NCBI RefSeq assembly: GCF_910596095.1
Contig: NC_056534.1
Location: 15,885,490 to 15,949,489 of the forward strand
Source: Thunnus maccoyii
Taxonomy: Eukaryota; Chordata; Actinopteri; Scombriformes; Scombridae
Length of the DNA: 64,000 nucleotides
Direction: 5' to 3'
Shown: positions 28,892 to 57,550 of the stretch, one piece after another
Numbering within the stretch: the first letter of the stretch is position 1
How the letters are laid out: the number at the start of each line of letters is the position of its first letter
Made by a program: the position numbers and the translations under genes
Notes under the pieces: model-generated
Seen by the model: the letters and a program-made list of their open reading frames with translations, nothing else
Told to the model about the DNA's origin: nothing
The model's database searches: none

Positions 28892-30519
28892 CTGCCATGA
28901 GAGAAAACAAAAGGTTGGAAACTGACACACTATTTGGTTTGGAAAGCACAAGTACTACACTTGTCATTTACACAAGATAGAAAAGCACATAAGTAAACAG
29001 GAACTGCTTGTTTGTATTAAGAATGTCAAGTTATTGCGATGAGAAACAGGGAAAAGATGAACTCTTGTTTACTTTTGTTTCCAATCTTCCTCATCCCAGG
29101 GATTAGCAAAGCATGAGACTGAGCTTTTATTGATGCAATGTTCTTGCTGAAATGTCCAGACTGAAAAGCTATTTTTGAGTTTATAACAGCCAGCTAGACT
29201 AGATGTGGCTGTATGAGTTAATGCTGTGTGCTGTATTTTCCTTTCCCTGGACATTCACCAGAACCACTATAACAATTTTCTGTTTGGATGTTCAGTCAGA
29301 ATCTTATTTTGGGCCTCCCTAAGTCTTTCCTCCCACACTGCTTTGGTTTTTTTGAGTTTGTCCTCAACAGTCTGCTGCTATACAGTCTGTTCATTATCTT
29401 ATGCATTGGAGGAATTTGCACACTCATCGTAAAAGTTACAAACTGTGTGAATGCAAAAGCAACTAACCTAAAAACTAAACTAAACTAAACTAAACGTAAT
29501 TGAAAGTTCCTGCTCTTCTAGGGCTTTTTTATCATATTGTGCAACACAATCTTTGCAGATGGAGTTTGCCCATGGGATTAGTAGAATTCCCATTTTTCTG
29601 AGCACTTTAATGACTATGTTGGAAAAGCAACTCCATCAGCTGAGAAAGATAAAATAAAATATAAATATAACAACTAGATAAAATAAAAGTAAATTAGGTA
29701 ATATACTGCAGATTGCTGGAAGCCAGAGATGAATGATTAGTAATGACACTCAGAAGATAGAAGAAGAAGTTGGAGATGAGCTCGCACAATGTTTGTTCTT
29801 GAGCTCTTTTCAGTTAATGATTTAAGAGAGCACTATGGTAATGGCCATTTTCATTCTTTCACATTTAGGCTTCTACTTCCTTTAAGAGCCCCATTAATGG
29901 ACTCGAGGATATTGCTATTAGCACTGAAATACATCACAATAACTGTCATCTGGGATGCATACAGACTGACATGTTTACTTGTAGGAAAATCTGGAATTAG
30001 GACAAAAGATGGGATAGAAATAGAGGTTGGATTCAAGAGAGCTGCTGAAAGTATCATGTTCCTCATGATCAATTTTTGGGAAAATATTATTACAGCTCAG
30101 AAAGGCTTCTCGTAGAATACCCTCTGCCATAGCAGATTCACCCTCTGTTATGTAACTGATGGATGGCTACAGATGATAAAGTCTGACAGAATTTAAGGGC
30201 TCATAAGGTATAGTAATACTGACCAAGATGGCAAATAAGATCAACAAGAGCAGGCAAACAATATAAGCTAATTACAATGCCATGTTCTTTCTGTTGTTAG
30301 TGCGATGATGTTACATCTCTGTGGTTAGTTGTACTGCAAGGTGGGATCCCTATAAACATTCTTTTGTTTTTTGTGATAAAATCAGAATTCACATAATTTA
30401 TTTCTCTAATATTGAACAGCTCAACTAACTGCAAGATGAACAGCAGGTACACAGACTGTAGTTATTATATTTCTAGAGTCAAATACTGTAGCAGCTTTAT
30501 AGATGGTGATTAATGAAAC
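28892..30519 (-). other. sgms2: sgms2 5' intron, proximal part
   Basis: Upstream of the sgms2 first coding exon acceptor. It contains a short CTAAA/AAACT repeat at about 29477-29495 and otherwise AT-rich unique-looking DNA. The 108-aa frame at 29789-30115 has no recognisable domain and low coding character, so I do not call a gene. Confidence 0.4.
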
Positions 30520-30583
30520 ACTATGAAAGCACCAGTAGTGACTGAACTGGGATATGGGGAAATTTTCTGACCACAACTCATTT
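30520..30583 (+). repeat. left copy of long direct repeat flanking a LINE
   Basis: 64 bp beginning ACTATGAAAGCACCAGTAGT and ending ACAACTCATTT. A matching copy at 33846-33912 differs by two substitutions and a 3-bp indel. They bracket the LINE at 30584-33845. Confidence 0.85.
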
Positions 30584-33500
30584 CAAGTCAATTTTATTTA
30601 TATTTGTATATATATTTATATATCACAACAGAAGTTATCTCAGGGCACTTTTCATATAGAGCAGGTCTAGACCATACTCTACTAATTTACAGAGACCGAA
30701 CATTCCTGCATGAGCAAGCACTTGGCGACATTGGCAAGGAAAAACTCCCCTTTAACGGGAAGAAACCTTGAGCAGAACCGGGCTCTAGGTGGGCGGCCAT
30801 CTGCCTTTACCGGTTGAGTTGAGAGAGAAAGAGGGAGGGGGAGCCAGGAGAGAGAGACATAGAGAAGCACAGCAACAACATTAATAACATTAATAATAAT
30901 AGACATATGACTAATAATAATAATAGCAGGCGCGGACGTCAAGCAGGACCACAGCAGCACGGGGTCTGCTACAACAGTCCATGGAACCTATGTGATGAGA
31001 AAGCACAAAAACTATGGGAAAGATGCCAAGTTAGTAACATGCATTAATGGTGCATGAATGCAGATGGAGATGGAGAGGAAGAGAGAGGAGCTCAGTGCAT
31101 CATGGGAAGTCTCCTGGCAGTCTAGGACTATAGCAGTATAACTACGGGCTGGTCCAAGGTAAGCCTGAGACAGCCCTAACTATAAGCTTTATCAAAAAGG
31201 AAAGTTTTAAGCCTACTCTTGAACGTAGAGAGGGTGTCTGCCCCCTGGACCAAAACTGGAAGATGGTTCCACAGGAGATGAGTCTGATAGCTGAAGGCTC
31301 TGCCTCCAATTCTACTTTTGGAGATTCTAGGAACCACAATTAAGCCTGCATTCTGGGCGTGCAGTGTTCTAGTGGGGTAATAGGGTACTATGGGCTCTTT
31401 AAGATATTATGGTACCTGACCATTACGGACTTTGAAGGTGAGGAGATGGATTTGAAATTCTATTCTGGATTTTACAGGAAGCCAGTGCAGAGAAACTAAA
31501 ATTGGAGAAATATGATCTCTTTTCCTAGTTTTTGTCAGTACACATGCAGCAGCATTCTGGACCAGCTGGAGAGTTTTTAGAGACTTGTTAGGGCAGCCTT
31601 ATAATAAGTATAACTATAAGTGTGGACTAGTTTTTTGGCATCTTTTTGAGACAGGATGTGCCTGATTTTTGCAATATTACGTAGGTAAAAAAAGGCAGTC
31701 CTTTGAAATTTGTTTTATGTGTGAGTTAAAGGACATATCCTAGTCAAAGATTAATGTCCTTAAGGCATGCTTGGAATTTAGTTAACTGATTGGATTCATC
31801 TGGCTTCATTGATAAATATAATTGGGTATCATCTGCATAACAATGAAGATTTATGGAGTGTTTCCTAATAATATTACCTAAAGGAAGCATATAGTGAATA
31901 GTACTGGTCCAAGCACAGAACCTTGTGGAACTCCATGTCTAACTTTTGCGTGCATGGAGGATTCATCGTTAACGTGTGCAAAATGAAATTGATCTGATAA
32001 ATAGGACTTAAACCTGCTTAATGCAGTTCCTTTAATGCCAAATAAATGTTCCAGTCTATGTAATGGGATGTGATGGTCAATGGTGTCAAATGCAGAACTA
32101 AGATCTAACAAGTACAGAGAGAAGTCCTTTGTCCGATGCAATAAGGAGGTCATTTGTAACTTTCACCAGTGCTATCTCTGTGCTATGATGCACTCTAAAT
32201 CCTGACTGAAAATCCTCAAATAAACTCTTGATATGTAGAAAGTCACACAATTCATTGCGGACTTCTTGCTTAGGGATAAAGAGAAGGTTAGATGTAGATC
32301 TATTGTTGGCTAAAACGCCTGAATCAAGAGTAGGTTTTTAAAGAAGAGGTTTAATTACAGCTACTTTAAAGGACTGTGGTACATAGCCTGTTAATAAAGA
32401 CAGATTGATCATATCTAGTAAAGAAGTACTAACAAAGGGTAAAACTTCCTTAAGCAGCCTAGTTGGGATGGGGTCTAAGAGACAGGTTGATGATTTAGAT
32501 GAAGAAATCATTGAAGTTAGTTCAGGAAGGTTGATTGGAGAAAAACTGTCTGAATATATATCAGGTTTAACAGCTGTTTCTGAGATTCTTGTTTCTGAGG
32601 AGAAATCTATACCTGCTAACAGCAGGAGGTGATGACTTTTGTCTCTAATAGTTAGAATTTTATCATTAAAGAAGCTCATGAAATTGTTACTACTGAGAAC
32701 TATAGGGATACATGGATCAATAGAGTTATGACTCTTTGTCAGCCTGGCCAAAGTGCTGAAAAGGAACCTGGGGCTGTTCTTATTTTCCTCTATTAATGAT
32801 GAGTAATAGGCAGCTCTGGCGTCACAGAGGGCCTTCCTTCATGTTTTAAGACTATCTTGCCAGACCAAGCGAGATTCTTTCAGTTTGGAACACCATATCC
32901 TTTCAAATTTTCATGGTATTTGCTTTAATTTGCGGGTTTGGGAGTTATACTATTTTGTTTTGTTTTATCTTCTTTTTTAAAGGGGTGATGGAGTCGAGTG
33001 TCATTCACAGTGAGCCTGCAGAACTATCAACAAGATGATCAATTTGTGAGGGACTAAAGTCAGCATAAGAGGCCTCTGTAGTATTTAGACATGGAAGTTA
33101 AGATGCTAAGTGGGTTTATTTACACGCCAATTGAGTCTAATAATAAGATAAACACAGTGCTAAGGCTATCATTATCGACATCCACATGAATATTAAAGTC
33201 ACCTACTATAATTACTTTATCTGTACTAAGGACTAAGTTTGATAAACTCTGAGAATTCAGATAAAAATTCAGAGTGTGGGCCAGAAGGATGGTACACTAT
33301 AACAAATAGAATTGGCCGAAAAAGTTTTCCAGGTTGGGTGTGACAGACTAAGAACAAGGCTTTTGAATTGAGTTATAATTAAGTTTAGGTCTAGGGTTGA
33401 TGATTAGGCTTGAGTTTAAAATGGCTGCAACTCCACCTCCTTGGCTGGTATCTCGAGGAATGAGAGTATTAATATGACTGGGAAGAGTGGATTTATTTAA

Positions 33501-33845
33501 GCTAACATATTCTTTATGACATAGCCAGGTTTCAGTAAGACAAAATAAATCAATATGATAATCTGAGATTGGATCGTTTATTGATATGGCTTTTGATCAC
33601 AGATATCTAATGTTTAAGAGTCCACATTCTCCTATTTTGTTGTACTATTGCAGTGGTGGTGTTCATTTGTATAAGATATTTATGAAAAACTCCTCTTCTC
33701 TTTACTTTAGATTTAACTCATTTAAGTGGTCTAATTCATTTAAGTGGTCAGGTGGCAGACACAGTTTCTATGTGGTTTTGGGTGGGTAACTGCTCTAATG
33801 GAAACACAGAGAAGTGTGCAGGACTGCAGCTCTGCCTCCTGGACA
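30584..33845 (-). mobile_element. L2-like LINE, ~3.26 kb, inactive
   Basis: Minus-strand non-LTR retrotransposon. From its 5' side it contains an endonuclease portion (LTETWL near 33540; VGDFNIHVD near 33190), then a linker region with KALCDARAAYYSSLI-type sequence, then reverse transcriptase with [15 protein letters not shown] (about 32080-32120) and [13 protein letters not shown] (about 31890-31930), then a C-terminal region with STFKSRLKTFLFDKAYS (about 31170-31240). The 3' tail is at 30584-30620 (AATAAAATTGACTTG on the minus strand). Many stops and frameshifts make it non-functional. RT signature fits the L2/Jockey group. It is inserted upstream of sgms2 coding exons, in sgms2 orientation, and is bounded by 64-67 bp direct repeats. 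Confidence 0.85.
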
Positions 33846-33912
33846 ACTATGAAAGCACCAGTAGTGATTGAACTGGCATATGGGGAAATTTTCTGACTAA
33901 CACAACTCATTT
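33846..33912 (+). repeat. right copy of long direct repeat flanking a LINE
   Basis: 67 bp matching 30520-30583 with two substitutions and one 3-bp insertion (TAA). Marks the 5' junction of the LINE. Confidence 0.85.
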
Positions 33913-35910
33913 GGATGGAAAAATGGAAAAAAATGAAAAAGTATCCAATAAGTCCTCAAACCTAAAAGACAAAATAGGTTGTTTGTCATTGCCGTCCACA
34001 ATGACCTATATGAGCGTTTTCTGATTTGGCGCCCCTATTGGCAGTGCCTTCCAAACTACTTAAAAATGGATCATATGAGGCTTTATATGAGCCTTTTCCA
34101 ATCTGCCACCTAAGGTTTGTTTCATTATAACCAACTATATCAATAAGGTTAGATAAAGATAATGACCATGGTTGAAAAAAATCTTTATTAAAGGTTCCCC
34201 ATGGAGTTTGTGACCTCTAGTAGATCCATGGAGCACTTTTTTTGAGTGCATCCCCATTTTGTTTGCCTCGTGCTTACATGCATGCACATTTGCACGCAGG
34301 CAACACAATACACAGTCTTACAGGTGGCTGTAATGCGCCACGAAACACAGCTATATGCCAGCAAAGGCAGAGAAGAAGGAGACTGCAAGCTAGTAAACAT
34401 AGATGTAAACAAAGCTGGATTTAAAATACTTTAAAAAGAAAGTTTTGCAAATGTTTTATGAGGCAGGAAATGGATTTAAGACATTTGTTAGATCACAAGT
34501 ATACACGCAATGAGTTTTGGTGAGTAAAAGAGAATGTAAACACAACTTTTGTTTGTTTACAGGAAAACGCCACAGGATACCTTTAAGTTTGACAAATTGA
34601 TCCTGACTCAAGGTCCACTCACTTTTACAGAGCTTTCAACCACATCACAAAGTCTTCATCAGCAGATGGAGTTTGGTCAGTTGTCTTGGAAATAAATCTG
34701 CTGGACTTTCCATCCATGTTGGCATGAAGAAGCATTTTAAGCCAACATGGACAAGAGGACTACGTGATCTAGTGGAAAGCTCAGAAAAAGCTTGCAGGTG
34801 GACTAGCTAGAGTTGGGATTGTTTTGTCAAACTATTTACCAGGTAAAGAAGGTGATGAATGTTCATGCTTACTTGGTTAAAGTTACTGAAATATGAAGCT
34901 TCAGAGAAAACAACTGTTGGTGGAGGAAGGTATGAGTGCAGTGGTCTTTGTGTCACCCTACTTTTGAGACAACGGTCATTGTTCACATGGCCAAAAGAGG
35001 TCACTTATTTTAAGTTTCTGTATAAATCACCAATGATGTTGTTTTTCTGGTAATGGAGGTCTTGATCTAGTTTTCAGTTTATTGAGAAAGTAGTTGTTGT
35101 TGTCCAAAACTGTTAGCAAGGCACAAAGTTAATTCTGTTTTGTGGTGGATTTTTCCCTTAAAAAACCTACAACAAAAGTTGTTATGTTTTATATTTTCTT
35201 GTATTTGTGCGTATACTGTGACAGATCAGTGTGACATTCAATACAAAAGAGATATTAGGTACTTATTTTCCAGTGTTCACTGTGAGACTGTACTATGTGT
35301 ACTGTACAAGGGAGGTCAGCAGAGTGCCTCCATCAGTTTTCCACCAGTCCCCCTCCTCCCCAGTGTACACTACACACTGTTTTCCCACCAGCCAGTGCAC
35401 CCAGCTCTCTAAAGGGATTGGTGGTGATGGAAAACTGGCAGAAAAACCTATTCCACATGGTCACAGACTGTAATGGATAACTTGGCTGCCTCCACTCACC
35501 CAAGCTATTTCAAGAGAAGCCACCCAGTTGCTGTGAAGGCTGTATTTTACTCCAGGGGAACCAGGGCTTTGACTCCATTTTGGGGCCTTCATAATAACAT
35601 GCTACTGTAGCTGTCCACTCATTTTCTTCTTGGCAGCATGTGGATTGTCTTCATCAAAGGGAAGGATAAAAATAAGTCACATCCGAGGTGGCCCAGCCCT
35701 CTAGGAACTGATGACACTACGGGGAGGAGTTGACTATATATGCTGTACATGTACTTACTGTAAAGAAAGCCTTGAAACAGAAAGTTTTGCAATACAGCAT
35801 GTTTCAGTTTTAGTTTTGTTTTCCCACATTTGGTAATAAAAAATCTAAATATATCCTCAATGTATAATTTGATTTGATTATTTGATTATTATTAGTGCTA
35901 GAAATAGTAC
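33913..35910. other. sgms2 5' intron, middle part
   Basis: AT-rich DNA with no convincing gene. Short reading frames here (up to about 90 codons) lack recognisable domains. Confidence 0.35.
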
Positions 35911-36421
35911 CAGTGGTGGAAGAAATATTCAGATCATTTACTTAAGTACCTTTACTTAAATAAAAGTAGGAATAGTAGTAGAAAAAAGTACTGAAAGTAA
36001 AAAAAGTAAAAGTATTTGTTATATAGAGAAATGACCCCTGGGTGTTATATTACTGTATATTATATTATTGGATTTTTGATGTTGATGCATTAATGTGTAA
36101 GTGATATTTAATTGTTGCAAGTGGCTCAGCTGGAGCTAAATTGAATTACTTTACACTGTAAATAAGTTTTGTCTAAAACAATGCATCACATTATACAAAT
36201 GCCTCATATGTTATCTACGTAAACTCTTCATCACCAAAGTAACTAGTATTCATATATAGCTGTCAACTAAATGTACTAGAGCAAAAAAGAGAATGTTTGA
36301 CTCTGAAACGTATTGAAGTACTCGCATAAAGTAACATGAAATGGAAATAAGTGAAGTGCACATACAGTATATCAAGACTGTGCCTACGTGGAGTGCTTGA
36401 CTAAATGTTACTTTCTACCAC
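35911..36421. mobile_element. MITE with CAGTGGTGGAAG/CTTTCTACCACG ends
   Basis: The left end is CAGTGGTGGAAGAAATATTC and the right end, reverse complemented, is CGTGGTAGAAAGTAACATTT. The interior contains repeated ACTTAAGTA and AAAGTAAAAGTA motifs and TATTATATTATTGG, a widespread non-coding fish repeat. hAT-like termini. About 511 bp. Confidence 0.65.
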
Positions 36422-37578
36422 GGATTAGCAGTAGCAGCAGTGATGGTAGTAGAAGAAGTATTTCTTGTGTTAATAGTTGATATTGACATCATAGTAGCAG
36501 TAACATTAGTACAGTAAGTTATATGCCAGTAAATATGTCATGACAATAATGTGAATGACAGAGGGCAATTGTTTGAAACCTTTGGTTGTATTACTACAAT
36601 GTTCACTTCTTCACTCGAATCCACGACTACTGTATAAAACTAGCTCACTGCCCACAGCTGTTCATCAAAAATACACAAATACATATTATTCCCTGACAGA
36701 ACTGATAAATTTTGCTGTATTCCTGCAAAGTGATCCCATTTACAAGCCAAAACGGTCACACTGCATGGAGCCACCCTAACTCTTCTGGGTGCCTTAACCA
36801 CATCTGGGGTGGATCCTGGCAGTAATGCAAGGTTCAGAACTGGGAGTCTCCCATGTCTCCCATATATTACAAGGCGGTTGGGCTGACACATGTGATGAGT
36901 GCGGCCCAGCCAGTTTTGAAGTTTACTTTTGGGGTGTAGCACAGTGGCCCCCCACACAGTCATAAATACTATGTTCCATATGAAGCTACTGGGTGGGGCA
37001 ACAGGTCATTGCATGTCCTGTAATTAAGCCCTCTTGATTTCAGTCAAAGCTATTGCAGTTGGAAACTGACAGCTGAATTATTATAATGAAATTAAAGCAA
37101 AGAATAATTATATCACAAGCATGCACAGTCTGTGTATTGGCTATGATACAGAAATAATGGGGGATTAGCTTTGAATGGTTTTAGAGCTTATGTGACAACT
37201 TGCCTTTTAATTTTCTGTATATAGCCTACCCTGTTCTGGAGCTGACATCATCACACTATAAACACGTAGGCTTCTAGCACATCTCTAATGATCCACCGAG
37301 AAAGAAAACTTTTTGTATGAATGTATACGAATATATGGGCCCAATAGCTCACTACAAATGAAAATTCAAACACAGGCGAATCTACCAGACTTCACGATGT
37401 ATTTCAGCATCAACACTGATATAAAAGTTGAATGTCATCGGGAGGATAAAATCCTGTGTGGCCATAGCAGCCTATTACACATCACTTATTAATGCCGCAA
37501 TTAACACGTTCAGCACAACAGATAGCGATAAGAGGATGTATTTATATTCACATGTTGCACAGTTTATAGCATCCTACC

Positions 37579-37740
37579 TGCCTTGCTCGGGCCTCCTAGT
37601 GTCTCTTCCTGTAGTTGCAGTTCCTTGAATCCCTGATGCTGCGCCCTGTTTGATCGCTGCTCCGCTCAGGCTGGACTGCTACATTACACTGCACTGCCAC
37701 TCGCTTTTGAGGGAGCGCTCCTCCCCGAAGCCCTACATAT
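37579..37740 (-). other. sgms2: probable sgms2 untranslated first exon
   Basis: On the minus strand the sequence GCCCGAGCAAGGCAG followed by GTAGG makes a good splice donor at 37578-37579. The exon side is locally GC-rich and precedes the divergent papss1 promoter by about 0.8 kb. The first sgms2 coding exon has an upstream acceptor, so such an exon is required somewhere. Its 5' limit and use are inferred. Confidence 0.35.
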
Positions 37741-38280
37741 TCTTAGATCCATCCATCCATCTGTATCCAGTCCCCCGCCTGGCATCCCCTTTAATTCAGA
37801 GTAACTGTCCTGTAATCAGCACAAGCATCACCCTGTAACTCTGCTTATTTAAAATAGGTGTTCTCTAATATGCGCATCTTGAACCAGTTAGAAGGATTTA
37901 TGATTGTAGCTTAGTTGTTTGCATTTATTATGGAGTCACACACTATACTATATATAATATATTTTTAAAAAATATATAAAATATAAGAATAAAACAAAAT
38001 AGGTCATCATAAGAATATATTTTTTATGTTTCTTATTTGGTTATTTAGCCACGAGTCATTACCACTCTAATAAAAAATTTCATATATATCTAGCGATAGC
38101 ATAATACATTTCTATTTTATTTATTATTAAAACAACAACAAAAAAATCCGAATAATTAAATCTCTTGCAACCACGAACCTGCGCATAATAAGTACTGATA
38201 ATAGATCAGTTGAGTCATTTAGCCCATTACTTTGGCCGACACACGTTAAAGGAACAAAACTGACCTCAGATCAGTGTTTT

Positions 38281-38543
38281 TTTTCGTTAACGGCCTCTGA
38301 GGAAATGCGTCACTCCGTCCGCGGTGACGTGGCTGCTGCTGAGAGAGCTCTTCCCGGTTCCTCCTGTGCCTGGCTTCTCGGCTCCGGGGCTCCTCCGTTC
38401 ACAGGAGAGATACCTGTGCCAAAACAAAAAAAAAAAACCCACCAAGAGATACCTGCATTAATAAGCAAAGAGCCGAGCGATTTGTCGTTTTGTGTGATTT
38501 AAAACAGGTAGCCGGTTGAAATAGCCGCTGACTACTGTCGAAC
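38281..38543 (+). promoter_or_regulatory. papss1: papss1 promoter / 5' UTR with UPRE-like motif
   Basis: GC- and CpG-richer than its surroundings. GCGGTGACGTGG includes TGACGTGG at 38325-38332, the XBP1/ATF6-type UPRE core. TGCGTCAC at 38307-38314 is CRE/AP-1-like. The papss1 start codon follows at 38544. The exact start site is not determinable. Confidence 0.45.
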
Positions 38544-56066
<17,523 letters not shown>

Positions 56067-57550
56067 AGGTTGAATCACGGATGTAAAAACACGGGAACAC
56101 AGTGGTCTCTACTGATGTTTAAAATGATGAATGTGGGGACCACTCGGCTACTATCGAAAAAACCACGCTCTGGCTTCTGTCTTTATGTCACTTTTACGCT
56201 CAAAGTGTTGGTCATCAAAATTGTCTCAGTTTTTAGTCTTACCACGGTTGTATTTTAACTATGTGTACTTTATTTAACTAAACTTACTTGGACTGTGAAA
56301 TATGGTAGCAGAGGTCAGTATACTGTTCAGTTGATATTCAAGAGCATGAACAAAAAAAATAATCTTATTAGATGTTTGTGTTTCACATTAACTTTATAAC
56401 TGTATATTCTGATGACTGGTTGCAAAAATGTGTAAAAGACTGAAGATCCAAACCATCAATGACCTGTATGGAAAGTACTGTTGACCAGTACTTAAGCAGT
56501 AAAGAATGTTGAGTATTCGTGATGTCCTCATTTACAACGGTTACTGCACCTGCTAGAGTTTGTATAACTCACTACTGAACCCCAAACAAGTCGCTTTGTA
56601 CTGTATGTTTGCAAGTGGCGGTGGCAATTGCTCGAAATTCGGTGTACACAAGTATTTGATGTGTAAGTTGAGTGCCTTGGTCTTTCTCAAATTCCTGTCT
56701 TCAGAAAGTGAATTCACATGATGTCTTGCTTGAATTAGGACACAGACTCACACACACACACACATACCTGCTTTTTGTCCCACTTGTCTTATTGTTACAC
56801 TGAAACGGTCCAGTAGTTCCAGAAACGATCTGCAAAACAGATCAGTATTAAAACAGCTTGAAGTGTTTTTATTAGGATTCACAACCCTAACCTTCCTAAA
56901 CCTTTAGGAAAACTTTAAAAACATTTTTGTCTATTTATTTGGTCCTAACATTGCAACGTTTTATCTTTTTAACTGTGTTGTGCATGTAGTTTCGGTGCTT
57001 TAAGCATTTCTCTCAACAGTCTTGATATTTTGTTACATTTTCATTTGTATTTTTTTCCTCTTGGGTTGCTAATATTTTCCATGTGGTAATTCATTTTTAA
57101 GAGTTGGGCTGTATAATCAGATGGTTGATGGTTACCATCAAGGGATCAGATTTGTAATCTTCCTTGACCAATAAACCATTTTTAGCAAAAAGAACAAATT
57201 GTTTACTTTTGCGTTCTCTAAGCTTTAGGGTTTTGTTACACACTGTGCAGGGTATGTGTGTTTTTTTTTCTTTTTCAGCACACCAAAGAGTTTTAAATAC
57301 ATAACATACTTTCCAAGAATTCCACTTAATTTTAAATGACAGCACTGAATTGAATGCATTTTAGAAACTAAACCTACAGTGATGAGATGTCATCAAGTTT
57401 TAGCCGCCTGTGATCTCACTGTAACACAGTTTATATTCTGACATCTCAATAGCTCTAAATCTCCTCATGTCTTTGTGGCTAACCTGTTTCAAGTGCACTT
57501 TGTCATCTGCATGAACATTGCACTCTTTAAAATTAAATTTCTCCAATATC
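56067..57550 (+). other. papss1: papss1 3' UTR (end uncertain)
   Basis: Follows the papss1 stop codon (TAA at 56064-56066). Candidate polyadenylation signals are ATTAAA at 56847-56852, AATAAA at 57170-57175 and ATTAAA at 57532-57537. Which is used cannot be told, so the end is a maximum estimate. Confidence 0.4.

Noticed and set aside
29789..30115. 108-aa + strand frame
   Set aside because: No recognisable domain, no splice or promoter context, opposite to the sgms2 intron; random open frame.
31142..32751. Several minus-strand frames that look like a new multi-exon gene
   Set aside because: They are pieces of one degenerate LINE (RT motifs GVPQGSVL and AFDTIDHH).
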